The notes under the pieces were generated by a model, which was not told the origin of the DNA, did not search any database, and saw nothing but the letters and a program-made list of their open reading frames with translations. The translations under genes were made by a program, and so were the position numbers. Below, piece by piece: positions 7,979-17,295 of a DNA stretch of 64,000 bases; the first letter of the stretch is position 1; every line of letters begins with the position of its first letter. The stretch is from JACPFV01 sp038043245 (GTDB lineage Bacteria; Pseudomonadota; Gammaproteobacteria; Nevskiales; Nevskiaceae), in NCBI GenBank assembly GCA_038043245.1, contig JBBTCH010000001.1, positions 988,245-1,052,244 on the forward strand, read 5' to 3'.

Positions 7979-8628
7979 CGAGACGCGCGCCGGGATCCCG
8001 TCATTTGCTGATGGCACCAAGGATCCATGTCATATCGTTCGACAAAGCCCAGACAGAGGGCGGAGCCCAGGTTATGGCCGGCGGCCGCGCGCTTGATCTC
8101 GTCGGGTTGATAGCGCAACGAATGCTTGATCGCAGTTTCCCAGACCGCATGCGCAACATCACTGCCAATTGCCCAATATTGCAGCCCCATCATCGCCAGC
8201 GAAAGCTGCAGCGGGCGGTCTGAAGGGGCCAGCTGGCTTGCCTGCCGTAGAGCCCGGTCCAGATCGTCCCCTCCTCGTCCAGAGCGGATCAGGCGCCAGC
8301 TCAGCAAAAGCCAGGTGCGCGCCCGCGACGGCCCCCTCTGCAGGCTCATGCGCGCATCACTGATCGCTTTTTCGGGCTGGCCAGACAAATCGGCACTCAG
8401 TCGCCAAATTTCAGGATTCCGGGGATCCACGTCGGCAGCGCGCCCGAGGCCCCTCAGAACCAGGTCGGCCGGTGCCCGGGCAGCGGCAAGCTCCAAAAGT
8501 CGCAATTCGTACAAGGAGCCACGAAGGGAGTTGATCGCCATGCCAACAGCCGCCAAGGCACAGAGACCCAACACAATCCTGGTCAGGACATCTCTCAAAC
8601 TTGGGAGCATGGTGAGGGCCGCCCTCAC
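7975..8628 (-). CDS. Membrane-anchored helical (TPR-like) protein of the polysaccharide operon
   Basis: A protein of up to 217 residues with an N-terminal membrane segment at about 15-35 (LTRIVLGLCALAAVGMAI) and an alpha-helical remainder with TPR-like spacing (AADVDPRNPEIWRLSADLS, PSRARTWLLLSWRLIRSG). GTG 8628 lies just past the wzc-like stop; an ATG at 8610 is also possible. It sits between the tyrosine kinase and the ligase with overlapping ends, so it probably serves polysaccharide assembly as a periplasmic adaptor. No named family is recognised with confidence. Confidence 0.6.
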   Translation of the reverse strand: MRAALTMLPSLRDVLTRIVLGLCALAAVGMAINSLRGSLYELRLLELAAARAPADLVLRGLGRAADVDPRNPEIWRLSADLSGQPEKAISDARMSLQRGPSRARTWLLLSWRLIRSGRGGDDLDRALRQASQLAPSDRPLQLSLAMMGLQYWAIGSDVAHAVWETAIKHSLRYQPDEIKRAAAGHNLGSALCLGFVERYDMDPWCHQQMTGSRRASR

Positions 8629-8629
8629 G

Positions 8630-10807
8630 TCATTTCTGGTTGTAATAACCGTAGCGGTAGTAGTAACGCGCGTACTGGTAAGCGTCGCGATCCAGATTCA
8701 CCGCATTGATCACCGCGCCCAGAACCTTGGCCTGCGCAGACTGCAGATCACGCACGGAGCTGCGCAGGATGCGCTCGTGCGTCAGTTCAGATCGGACCAC
8801 CAGCAGGACGGCATTGGCCAGCTTGCTCAGAAGCAACGAATCGCTCACCGCCTGCAGCGGCGGCGAATCGATGAGGATGCGATCGTATTTTTTCTTGAGC
8901 TCTGTAATCAGAGTCGCGAATTTGTGTGAACCAATCAATTCCGATGGATTGGGAGAATGCAGCCCGGCCACCAGCAAATCGAAATTTGCACCCTCAACGC
9001 GTTGAATGGCCTGGTCCAGCGTGCATTTGTCCAGAAGCACGTCCGAAATTCCTTCAGGCTTGACCTGAACCTTGAAATTTTTGTGCTGCGAGGGCCGGCG
9101 CAAATCCGCATCAATGAGCAAGACCTTCTGCATCTGGCCAAAAGAAGCCGCCAAGTTCTGGGTAATGGTGGTCTTGCCTTCACCCGGCACTGAAGACGTC
9201 ACCAGCACGCAGCTCAGTTTCTCGTCCACTTCGCTCAACAGGATCGCAGTGCGCAAACTGCGGATGCCTTCGGCGAAACCACTCTTCTGGTTCTGCAAAT
9301 ACAGAACACCGCCGCTCTTTTCACTGAACCGCGGCAGGGCACTGAGCTGAACCAACCCGGAGGCGCGTTCCAGCTCCTCCACGGTGGTGATAAGCCCACT
9401 CAACTGCTTGCGGATCCAGACCAGGGCAATTCCCAGCAACAAGCCCAGAATCGCCGACAACGCGGCGATCAAACCCTTACGCGGCTTGAATGCTCCGGCC
9501 GGTGGCACTGCCGTCTCCACGACTCGTGCATTGACGTCAGCGTAATTGTCCGTAGATTCGGACCCCTTGAAGCGCGACAGGAACAACTGGTACAGCTCCC
9601 GATTGGACTGTACGTCACGGTTCAGCACACCCAATTCATAGTCCTTCTGGTCGAGGCTGCGCATCTGCTGCTTGGCGCGCCCTTCCGACTCGCTCAATCG
9701 GCGTTCGGTTTCGACCGCCAGCTGATATTCATTTTTGAGCGCGCTGGCAGCCGATACGAGCTGCGACTGGTAGCTGCGCTCCGCCGACTGCACCGCGTTG
9801 CGTACCGTGATCAGTTTGGGATGCTGTTCACCGTACTTGAGATCAAGCGCCTGATATTCCTCCCGCGCCTTGATCAGCATGGTCTTGGCCTCTTGGACCA
9901 GTTTGATTTCCATCAACGGGCCAATCTGCTCAAGTAGTGCCGTGTTGCCTCCCGCCTTGTCAATGATGTCGTATGCGGCGCCCAGTTCGGCCTTGCGGCG
10001 GCGGGCTTCGCGCAGTTTCTGCGCCGATTCTGTGAGGTCTTGTTCCAGCAGGCCGCGCTCTCCCCCGACACTGACCAGTTGCTGCTTATCCCGGAAGCTT
10101 TGCAGGGCTTGTTCGGAACGCTCCAGGTCCTTGCGGATGTCTTGCAGGCGTCCGGTCAGCCACTGTGAAGCTCTGCGCGAGGATTCGAGGCGGCCTTCCA
10201 GGATTCCATCGAGGTAGGTATCCGCCACGGCATTGGCAACCTCAGCCGCGGTCTGCGGGCTTTCAGACACAAAATTCACCCGCAGCAGCTGGGTCCGCAA
10301 GACCGGCCTTACTGTCAGATTGGCGATCAATTGCTTGAGTGCGTTTTCTCTTCTGGCCTTCAGAAGATCCGTCTCGGACAGAAGTTTGATGGACTCTTCG
10401 CCCTCAATCGGTACATAGCGCCGCCAATTCCATTTGGATTCGAGAGGATCCTTGAGAGCGTATTCGTCCCGCTCATACAGTTTCAGACGATCCACGATCT
10501 TGATCAGCAGGTCGCGAGATTTCACCACCTCGACCTGAGTGGTCAGGTATTCATATGAGGGGTTGACGATATCAGAAACTTCTTGAAGCTCCTTCGCCGT
10601 CTTGTTCGTGCGGTTTTCAAGCAGGAGCGTGGTCGTCGCTTGGTATTCAGGGGTGAGATTGAATGCGACCAGAGTCGCGATCGTAATGGTCAACAGAAAG
10701 ACGCCAGCCACCGAAGTCCAGTTGCGCAGCACGACTTGCAACGCTTGTCGCAAGCTCAATTCCTGCTCGATGAAATCCCCGGAGGGCTGAACTGGCTGAT
10801 TTTTCAA
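8630..10807 (-). CDS. Polysaccharide co-polymerase and tyrosine autokinase (Wzc-like)
   Basis: This inner-membrane protein controls chain length and export of polysaccharide through autophosphorylation. From TTG 10807 it has 725 residues: a Wzz domain with membrane helices at about 32-50 and near 430-450, a long coiled-coil periplasmic region, then a BY-kinase with Walker A GEGKTT (542-547), Walker A' VLLIDADLR (562-570) and Walker B ILIDSPP (644-650). The last 16 or so residues hold eight tyrosines, the expected phosphorylation cluster. No ATG fits the start; an ATG at 10888 would overlap the export gene by about 60 bp. Confidence 0.92.
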   Translation of the reverse strand: MKNQPVQPSGDFIEQELSLRQALQVVLRNWTSVAGVFLLTITIATLVAFNLTPEYQATTTLLLENRTNKTAKELQEVSDIVNPSYEYLTTQVEVVKSRDLLIKIVDRLKLYERDEYALKDPLESKWNWRRYVPIEGEESIKLLSETDLLKARRENALKQLIANLTVRPVLRTQLLRVNFVSESPQTAAEVANAVADTYLDGILEGRLESSRRASQWLTGRLQDIRKDLERSEQALQSFRDKQQLVSVGGERGLLEQDLTESAQKLREARRRKAELGAAYDIIDKAGGNTALLEQIGPLMEIKLVQEAKTMLIKAREEYQALDLKYGEQHPKLITVRNAVQSAERSYQSQLVSAASALKNEYQLAVETERRLSESEGRAKQQMRSLDQKDYELGVLNRDVQSNRELYQLFLSRFKGSESTDNYADVNARVVETAVPPAGAFKPRKGLIAALSAILGLLLGIALVWIRKQLSGLITTVEELERASGLVQLSALPRFSEKSGGVLYLQNQKSGFAEGIRSLRTAILLSEVDEKLSCVLVTSSVPGEGKTTITQNLAASFGQMQKVLLIDADLRRPSQHKNFKVQVKPEGISDVLLDKCTLDQAIQRVEGANFDLLVAGLHSPNPSELIGSHKFATLITELKKKYDRILIDSPPLQAVSDSLLLSKLANAVLLVVRSELTHERILRSSVRDLQSAQAKVLGAVINAVNLDRDAYQYARYYYRYGYYNQK

Positions 10808-10826
10808 TTCTGTCGCTCGTTTGTTT

Positions 10827-11414
10827 TCAGAACAGGCTTTCTTCGACGATGATGGTGTCGCCGGGATGGACCAGACTGTCCATATCAACCTTCATTTTCT
10901 TTTCTTCGGTTTGGCCTTCCAAAATGAGGTAGATGCCGCGCTTTGAAGCGCGGCCCGACAGGCCGCCCGCCATGGCAATGGCCTTGCCGATCGATAAGCC
11001 CAGGACGTAGGGAATACCGCCGGGTTGCTTGACCTCACCCGTAACGTAGAAGCGTCTGAAATGAGTGACATTGACGCGAACCGTGGGTTTGCGAATGAAC
11101 CCATTGGCCAGTTTCTGACGGATGGCCTCCTGCAGCTGCGTCACCGAAAGTCCCTTGGCCCCGACTTGGCCAATCAACGGAAAATTGACCAGACCCGCGC
11201 CCTGGATCTGGGACTCCGTGGTCATCTCCGGTTCGTCGTAAACCTCGATCTTGACGACATCGCCTTCGCCTAGGACGTACTCGGCAAGATCTGTCGGTGC
11301 TGAGGCCGCTGGAGCCGCCAACGCCCCCTGCGCCAATCCGGACAGGGGGAAGGCTGCAAAAGCGAAAAGAAACGCGGCGACCTGGACCCAGCTAGAAGAA
11401 GTCGTAGCGTGCAC
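10827..11414 (-). CDS. Polysaccharide export protein (short Wza/GumB type)
   Basis: An outer-membrane or periplasmic export protein of 195 residues starting at GTG 11414, inside the end of the upstream barrel gene. After a signal peptide without a lipobox cysteine come the Poly_export domain (EYVLGEGDVVKIEVYDEPEM, FPLIGQVGAKGLSVTQLQ) and one SLBB domain (FYVTGEVKQPGGIPYVLG). It is about half the length of E. coli Wza, lacking the extra SLBB repeat and C-terminal helix. It should therefore need another outer-membrane component; the barrel encoded immediately upstream is the obvious candidate. Confidence 0.88.
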   Translation of the reverse strand: MHATTSSSWVQVAAFLFAFAAFPLSGLAQGALAAPAASAPTDLAEYVLGEGDVVKIEVYDEPEMTTESQIQGAGLVNFPLIGQVGAKGLSVTQLQEAIRQKLANGFIRKPTVRVNVTHFRRFYVTGEVKQPGGIPYVLGLSIGKAIAMAGGLSGRASKRGIYLILEGQTEEKKMKVDMDSLVHPGDTIIVEESLF

Positions 11415-12660
11415 CGGCCTGCGCTTCTGTCGCGTTGTACTTGGCCCCGGGTGAATTCGAGTGGCGATAGGTGTAGGCGACACTACCGAGCAGAAACAGA
11501 TTGCGGCCCACCGCATAAGTAGCGCGCAGATTGGGCTCATAGACGTGGTCAGAACGCGGGCTGGTTCCATTGGGCAGCTCAAATGCAGCATAGGACTTCT
11601 TGGCCGAAAGAACTGTATTGAAACGTTTGGTCCACAATTGGTTCCAGCCCATCTGAATAAACTGGGTATTGTTGAATAAAACCTGACCCGCACCCGCGCC
11701 CAGATACCCCGGCACAGACTCGCGGCCACCTTCCAGTGTGAAATTGTAATGTTCTTCAGGCGCCCAGGTGAGCCCCAACGTGTAGTCAAGACCACTAGCG
11801 TCGGCAACGCCCGCTCGTCGGGCATACCGGTTGAAATAGCCGACCCGCACGTCTGCGCGAGTCTTGCCCGTGGCCTGATAGCGCACACCGCCACGCACGC
11901 GCGCTTCGACGGCGTCACGCTGGACTGAACTGCCATCCATGAAATGCGTGTTCTGCCCGATGCCTTCCAGCACGAGAGCGGTCTTGTCGCTGTAATTAAA
12001 GAACGCCGCCAGGCGGCCGGTTTGCTGCGCGTACTCAAGGCCGTCCGTTAACACATCGTTGTTGGAATAGATCTTGCCAAACGCGCCTATTTCGGCCTCG
12101 ACATTCACTGGCGCCTCAGGCCGGCCAAAGCGAAAAATCATCGAGCCGTTAAGCGTTTCCCAGATATCCAGCCGGGCATCGGCTGGGCGACCGGCCGCGC
12201 CCAGCGCAACCGCGTCGGTGCGGTTGACGCCAAAAGGATCATGCCCATGCTGGGCGGCCAGGGCGGACTGCAAGGAAAAACCCTTGACCGGATTCCAGAG
12301 ATGGCGAATGCCCAACTGGCCATCCACATAATCATCCCGCGGAGAGGTGTCAAAGGCCGCGCCTGAAACTTGCGCAGTGAAATCAAATTTGTGCTGATCA
12401 TTGCCGGCCCGGTACCTGATCTTAGGGGTCAGGATGGCGCCAGTCCCCACCTCTTTTTTGCCGCTGGACTGATAGTAAAAATTGGACCTTGTAGTAGCTT
12501 TTAATTCCAAGCTGGGTTGCCAGCGTGCCGCGCCACTGCCCGCACGGATACCCGCACTGGGATCATCCGCCTTGGTGGTGTAATCCTCGGGCGCCGCCTG
12601 AACCGCTGAACTCGCGGCCAGAATCACGCCCACGATCATTGAAAAATTCTTATTGACCAT
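11392..12660 (-). CDS. Outer-membrane beta-barrel protein of the polysaccharide locus
   Basis: An exported protein of 422 residues. ATG 12660 is chosen because GGAG lies six bases upstream; the adjacent GTG 12663 is less well spaced. A signal peptide ends near SSAVQAAPEDY. The rest alternates aromatic and polar residues in short beta strands and ends ARYDFF, with the terminal Phe typical of BAM substrates. It resembles the BBP2-like barrels found beside Wzc and Wza in exopolysaccharide loci. As the first gene of the minus-strand operon it may form the outer-membrane channel missing from the short Wza. Confidence 0.78.
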   Translation of the reverse strand: MVNKNFSMIVGVILAASSAVQAAPEDYTTKADDPSAGIRAGSGAARWQPSLELKATTRSNFYYQSSGKKEVGTGAILTPKIRYRAGNDQHKFDFTAQVSGAAFDTSPRDDYVDGQLGIRHLWNPVKGFSLQSALAAQHGHDPFGVNRTDAVALGAAGRPADARLDIWETLNGSMIFRFGRPEAPVNVEAEIGAFGKIYSNNDVLTDGLEYAQQTGRLAAFFNYSDKTALVLEGIGQNTHFMDGSSVQRDAVEARVRGGVRYQATGKTRADVRVGYFNRYARRAGVADASGLDYTLGLTWAPEEHYNFTLEGGRESVPGYLGAGAGQVLFNNTQFIQMGWNQLWTKRFNTVLSAKKSYAAFELPNGTSPRSDHVYEPNLRATYAVGRNLFLLGSVAYTYRHSNSPGAKYNATEAQAGARYDFF

Positions 12661-12832
12661 CACTTTCTCCCAATTTTGTATGCCCCAACAGCGAACAAGC
12701 GCATGCGGCTCGTGACAGCCATCCGCTTATCTTCGATCAAGGTTATCAATGCGTGTCAAGATAACATGCCGAACGTAGGAAAAGAACTACACAGCATTTG
12801 CGGTCAGGGGGAAAGCGTGGGGGCATCAATTC
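12661..12832. promoter_or_regulatory. Divergent control region between the two arms of the polysaccharide locus
   Basis: This 172-bp gap must hold promoters for both the export arm and the sugar arm. It contains an inverted repeat GTTATC-N12-GATAAC at 12742-12765, and a third TTATC lies at 12728-12732. TTGACA is present on the minus strand inside the repeat, but no clear -10 follows at 16-18 bp. The symmetry suggests a regulator-binding site. Confidence 0.45.
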
Positions 12833-14785
12833 GTGACCTTGAATAACAAAATCCGCTCACGACTGATTGCCCTGCCTTCAACCTGGAAGCTGGCAATGGC
12901 GCTTGTTGCCGACTCCTTGGTCTTGGGCGTCGCCTATGTGATAGCCGGGCTTCTGGTGTGGCCCATCTACAAGTACGAAAATCCTTTTCAAGCCGACCGG
13001 CTCTTCTCCGCCGTCATGCTTCCGATTGCCCTGCTTTCCGTGCTGGGGGGCTATCGCGCCGTAGTCCGCTTCATCGGACTCGATTTTGGCCTGCGGCTGG
13101 CCGCCGCGACCGTTGGGGGCTCTCTGTTGAGTTACAACTACCTGGCCGCGCTCGGCGATGGTGAACGCAGCCTAAGGGTAACGGCGCTCTACGCCTTGCT
13201 TGCATTTTTGATGGTTGCGCTCCAACGCTTCGCCACAAGTTATTACCTGAGGCCGGCCGAACGCGGAAACACGCACGACCCCATTCTGATCTACGGCGCC
13301 GGCGCCGCCGGCCACCAGCTTGCATCGTCATTGGCACACAGCTCCCGCTTCGGCGTGCTCGGCTTTGTGGACGACAACCCCGCCCTGTGGAACCGCATGA
13401 TGAACGGCGTGCGCGTGTACAGCACAAAAGATCTGCCAGAGCTCTGTCTCAAGAAGGACATAAGCAAGATTCTTTTGGCAATGCCGTCCATCACGAAAGT
13501 CCGACAGCGCGAGATTCTGCAAAGCCTCGAATCTCTGACGGTGCAAATCATGGTAATGCCGGATATCAACGATCTGGCGAGCGGCAAAAAACAGATTGAC
13601 GATTTTCGTCCGGTCCAGATTGAGGATCTGCTTGGCCGCGAACCGGTGCCGCCCATCGAATCCCTGCTGAATTCTGTGATCCGCGGCCGTTGCGTGATGG
13701 TCACCGGGGCCGGCGGCTCCATTGGCTCGGAACTTTGCCGCCTAGCGCTGAAAAGCGGCGCGCGGTGCCTTGTCCTGTTTGAAAATTCCGAATATGCGCT
13801 CTACACGATAGAGCAGGAACTTGCGAAAGACGCCACCGCCCGTCAATGCGAGTTGATCCCGTTGCTCGGATCAGTCACCGACCGCCGCCTGCTCAAGAGC
13901 GCCTTCAATCAATATGCGGTCGAAACGCTTTATCACGCTGCCGCCTACAAGCATGTTCCGCTTGTCGAACGCAATATCGCGGCAGCGGTCCAGAACAATA
14001 TTCTTGGAACCTGGGCAACGGCTGAAACCGCCCTTGAAGAAGGCGTAAAACATTTCGTCCTGGTTTCCACCGACAAAGCGGTCAGGCCCGCCGGCGTCAT
14101 GGGCGCCACAAAACGGGTGTGCGAATTGATCGTCCAGGGCTTGGCTGAGCAGTACCCCGGTTCCCGCGCAGCCATTGTCCGCTTCGGCAACGTATTAGGT
14201 TCCAGTGGCTCCGTAGTCCCTGCCTTCATTAAACAAATTCAGCAGGGCGGGCCAGTAACCGTTACGCACCCGGAGGTCACACGCTATTTCATGACCATCC
14301 AAGAAGCGGCACAACTGGTCGTCCAGGCAGGGGCCATGGGCCACAGTGGCGAAATATTCGTGCTGGACATGGGCGAACCCGTGCGGATACGCGACCTGGC
14401 AGAAAGAATGATCCGACTCTCTGGCATGCGAGTGCGCACAGTCGATATGTATGAAGGGGACATGGAAATCCTGTACACCGGGTTGAGGCCCGGGGAAAAA
14501 CTTTATGAAGAACTACTCATCGACGGCAAGCCTGAAAGCACAAATCATCCTAGAATCTTCCGCGCCCATGAGAATATGCTCGATTGGCCCAAGCTGAAGC
14601 AGTCGCTAAATGTCCTGTCAAAAGAAATTGATAGCCCGGAGCAGTCCAAGCTGCTCTCGGAGTTGCGAAAGCTTGTAGAGAGCTTCGATGACTCCGGCAC
14701 CGCAGAGTCGAATGATCAGGCTGTTCAAACTGAAAAACCAAAATACAGGGGACCTGCTTCGTTGCCTGCAGGAGAACATGCATGA
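12833..14785 (+). CDS. UDP-GlcNAc 4,6-dehydratase, WbpM/FlaA1/PglF family (membrane form)
   Basis: This enzyme converts UDP-GlcNAc to a UDP-4-keto-6-deoxy sugar, the branch point to QuiNAc, FucNAc and bacillosamine. The 650 residues show membrane helices in the first 130 or so, a first nucleotide-binding fold (YGAGAAG, 154-160) and the catalytic short-chain domain (TGAGGSIG, 291-298; YHAAAYKHVPLVE; STDKAVRP; VMGATKR). The usual catalytic Tyr is replaced by Met, as in the WbpM subgroup. GTG 12833 is the likely start. It opens the sugar arm and probably pairs with the aminotransferase at 26493. Confidence 0.9.
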   Translation: MTLNNKIRSRLIALPSTWKLAMALVADSLVLGVAYVIAGLLVWPIYKYENPFQADRLFSAVMLPIALLSVLGGYRAVVRFIGLDFGLRLAAATVGGSLLSYNYLAALGDGERSLRVTALYALLAFLMVALQRFATSYYLRPAERGNTHDPILIYGAGAAGHQLASSLAHSSRFGVLGFVDDNPALWNRMMNGVRVYSTKDLPELCLKKDISKILLAMPSITKVRQREILQSLESLTVQIMVMPDINDLASGKKQIDDFRPVQIEDLLGREPVPPIESLLNSVIRGRCVMVTGAGGSIGSELCRLALKSGARCLVLFENSEYALYTIEQELAKDATARQCELIPLLGSVTDRRLLKSAFNQYAVETLYHAAAYKHVPLVERNIAAAVQNNILGTWATAETALEEGVKHFVLVSTDKAVRPAGVMGATKRVCELIVQGLAEQYPGSRAAIVRFGNVLGSSGSVVPAFIKQIQQGGPVTVTHPEVTRYFMTIQEAAQLVVQAGAMGHSGEIFVLDMGEPVRIRDLAERMIRLSGMRVRTVDMYEGDMEILYTGLRPGEKLYEELLIDGKPESTNHPRIFRAHENMLDWPKLKQSLNVLSKEIDSPEQSKLLSELRKLVESFDDSGTAESNDQAVQTEKPKYRGPASLPAGEHA

Positions 14786-14891
14786 ACCTGTTGCAGCGGC
14801 CCATAGCTGCGAGTGCCCAATTCAGTCGCGATCTGGGAATTATTAAATTTCTTGAGGAGCCCTCAGCGGATTCCGCCGCCCTGGGAACGAA

Positions 14892-16226
14892 ATGGATGCA
14901 TCCACTGAAATGAACTCGCCGGCCCGGCAGTTGGCCTGTAGGATCGCTGATCGCACTGCCTGCATCGGCATCATCGGCATGGGGTACGTGGGCTTGCCGC
15001 TCATGTTGCGCTTCGTCGATTCGGGCTTCCGCGTGATCGGCTTCGATATCGACGAAGACAAGGTAAAGCGACTCAACGCGGGTGAGAGTTACATCGCCCA
15101 TATCGATAGTGCCGCCATCCGCAAGGCAGTGGGCAGCCACGGCTTAGAGGTGACTTCGGATATGGCACGGGCGTCCGAGGTTGATGCGCTTATCATCTGC
15201 GTCCCCACGCCACTGAACCGGCAGCGCGAGCCGGACCTCAGCTTCGTACTCGGTACGGTGGATTCCTTTGTTCCGTACCTGCGCCAAGGGCAGCTTGTTT
15301 CCTTGGAGAGCACGACTTGGCCTGGCACGACCCAAGAGGAATTGCAGCCCCGCATCGAGTCGCGCGGCTTCATCGTGGGCAAGGACGTCTTTCTGGTGTT
15401 TTCGCCCGAGCGCGAGGACCCGGCCAATGGGCGCTTCACCACCCAGACGATTCCAAAAGTGTGCGGCGGCGTCACGACTGCCTGCCTGGAACTGGGCATC
15501 ACCCTCTACGGCTCGGTCGTGGACCGCGTCGTGCCGGTGAGCAGCCCGCGCGTGGCCGAGATGACCAAGCTACTCGAGAACATCCACCGGGCGGTTAATA
15601 TCGGCCTCGTCAACGAGCTGAAGACCGTAGCGGACAAGATGGGTATCGACATCTACGAGGTGATTGACGCCGCGGCGACCAAGCCGTTCGGCTTCGTGCC
15701 GTACTACCCGGGGCCGGGCCTCGGCGGGCATTGCATTCCGATAGACCCGTTCTACCTGACTTGGAAGGCGCGCGAATACGGCATCAACACACGCTTCATC
15801 GAACTTGCCGGCGAAGTGAACAGCGCTATGCCGGACTGGGTGATGGGAAAGCTCGCCGATGGCCTGAACACCCGGGGCAAAGCTGTTCGGGGTAGCCGCG
15901 TCCTCGTGCTCGGCATTGCCTACAAGAAGAACGTGGATGACATGCGGGAATCGCCGTCAGTCGCGCTGATGGAGCGCCTGCGGGGCAAGGGCGCCGAGGT
16001 TAGTTACAGCGACCCTCACATTTCGAGATTCCCGCAGATGCGTGAGCATCGGTTCGACCTCGCCAGCACGCCACTGACGCCGCAGACCCTGGCTGGTTTT
16101 GATTGCGTGCTTCTGGCAACGCACCACGATGCCTTCGACTATGAATTGATTGGAAAGCATGCGACTTTGATCATAGACACCCGCGGCGTTTACCGCCGCG
16201 GCGGTGACAACATCGTCAAGGCCTGA
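14892..16226 (+). CDS. wbpA: UDP-N-acetyl-D-glucosamine 6-dehydrogenase (WbpA-like)
   Basis: An NAD-dependent nucleotide-sugar dehydrogenase that oxidises C6 of UDP-GlcNAc to UDP-GlcNAcA. The 444 residues carry the Rossmann motif GIIGMGYVGLPL near 28-39, ICVPTPL, SPEREDPAN, the substrate-binding YPGPGLGGHCIPIDP containing the catalytic cysteine, and GIAYKKNVDDMRESPS in the UDP-binding C-terminal domain. An ATG at 14910 is an alternative start. It is followed by WbpB-, WbpD- and WbpE-like genes in the same order as in Pseudomonas aeruginosa, where they make UDP-2,3-diacetamido uronic acid. Confidence 0.92.
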   Translation: MDASTEMNSPARQLACRIADRTACIGIIGMGYVGLPLMLRFVDSGFRVIGFDIDEDKVKRLNAGESYIAHIDSAAIRKAVGSHGLEVTSDMARASEVDALIICVPTPLNRQREPDLSFVLGTVDSFVPYLRQGQLVSLESTTWPGTTQEELQPRIESRGFIVGKDVFLVFSPEREDPANGRFTTQTIPKVCGGVTTACLELGITLYGSVVDRVVPVSSPRVAEMTKLLENIHRAVNIGLVNELKTVADKMGIDIYEVIDAAATKPFGFVPYYPGPGLGGHCIPIDPFYLTWKAREYGINTRFIELAGEVNSAMPDWVMGKLADGLNTRGKAVRGSRVLVLGIAYKKNVDDMRESPSVALMERLRGKGAEVSYSDPHISRFPQMREHRFDLASTPLTPQTLAGFDCVLLATHHDAFDYELIGKHATLIIDTRGVYRRGGDNIVKA

Positions 16227-16234
16227 GGAACGCC

Positions 16235-17293
16235 ATGTTCAGATATCCACCAATCAAAAATCGCAAGGTGCGTTTTGCGCTGGCCGGTTGCGGACGCATC
16301 TCGCTGAACCACTTCGAGTCGTTCCAGAAGCACAAGGATCGGGCCGACTTGGTCGCCGTCTGCGATACGGACTCGAATACGCTACAGAAAGCCGTGGTGC
16401 GCACTGGTGTAAAGGGGTACCGCAATCTCAAGGACATGCTCGAGCAGAGCGATGCCGACGCGGTCGTGTTGTGTACGCCGAGTGGCATGCACCCCGGCCA
16501 AGCGATCCAGATCGCCAAAGCCGGCAAACATGTCATCACCGAGAAACCCATGGCGACACGTTGGGCTGATGGCCTGCGCATGGTGCAGGCCTGCGATGAC
16601 GCGGGTGTGCGCTTGTTCGTCGTCAAGCAGAACCGTCGCAACGCTACGCTGCAACTGCTCAAGCGGGCCATGATTCAGCAGCGATTTGGCCGGATCTACA
16701 TGGTCACTATCAATGTGTTCTGGACACGGCCGCAGGACTACTACGACAGCGCTCGCTGGCGGGGCACCTGGGAGTTCGACGGCGGCGCACTGATGAATCA
16801 GGCGAGCCACTACATTGACCTCGTGGACTGGCTCATCGGACCGGTCGAGAGCGTGCAAGCCTACACAGCGACGCTCGCGCGCAACATCCAGGTCGAAGAC
16901 TCGGGCGTCGTCGCGGTGCGCTGGCGTTCCGGCGCGCTCGGCTCGATCAACGTCACGATGCTCAGTTATCCGAAAAATCTCGAGGGCTCGATCACAATCC
17001 TCGGCGAGAAGGGCACCGTGCGCATCGGCGGCGTGGCGGTGAACGAAATCCAGAAGTGGGAATTCGCCGAGCCGCACGATGACGACACCAATATCCACTC
17101 CGCGAGCTACGAAACCACCTCGGTTTACGGCTTCGGGCATCCGCTCTACTACGACAACATCATTTCGACGCTGCAGGGCGAGGCCGAGGCGGAGACTGAC
17201 GGCCGCGAGGGATTGCGATCACTCGAACTACTGATCGCCGCGTACCTGTCGGCCCGGGATGGGCGGCGCGTCGCGCTGCCCCTAGAGTATTGA
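16235..17293 (+). CDS. wbpB: UDP-GlcNAcA 3-dehydrogenase, Gfo/Idh/MocA family (WbpB-like)
   Basis: WbpB oxidises C3 of UDP-GlcNAcA so that WbpE can aminate it. The 352 residues start with a Rossmann fold (KVRFALAGCGRISLNH), followed by ITEKPMAT, in which the EKP is typical of the Gfo/Idh/MocA family, and FDGGALMNQASHYIDL, which holds the catalytic His. AGGAACGCC precedes the ATG at good spacing. It lies 8 bp after wbpA and overlaps the next gene. Confidence 0.9.
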   Translation: MFRYPPIKNRKVRFALAGCGRISLNHFESFQKHKDRADLVAVCDTDSNTLQKAVVRTGVKGYRNLKDMLEQSDADAVVLCTPSGMHPGQAIQIAKAGKHVITEKPMATRWADGLRMVQACDDAGVRLFVVKQNRRNATLQLLKRAMIQQRFGRIYMVTINVFWTRPQDYYDSARWRGTWEFDGGALMNQASHYIDLVDWLIGPVESVQAYTATLARNIQVEDSGVVAVRWRSGALGSINVTMLSYPKNLEGSITILGEKGTVRIGGVAVNEIQKWEFAEPHDDDTNIHSASYETTSVYGFGHPLYYDNIISTLQGEAEAETDGREGLRSLELLIAAYLSARDGRRVALPLEY

Positions 17294-17295
17294 TA

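Noticed and set aside
11415..12038. Upstream extension of the Wza-like reading frame, giving a 403-residue protein
   Set aside because: The added residues overlap the barrel gene in another frame and have no signal peptide; GTG 11414 is followed directly by a good signal sequence.
14782..14913. A 43-codon frame overlapping the dehydratase stop (ATGA) and the wbpA start
   Set aside because: The overlap looks like a coupled gene, but the product shows no hydrophobic or conserved pattern and it overlaps wbpA by 22 bp; kept only as a note.
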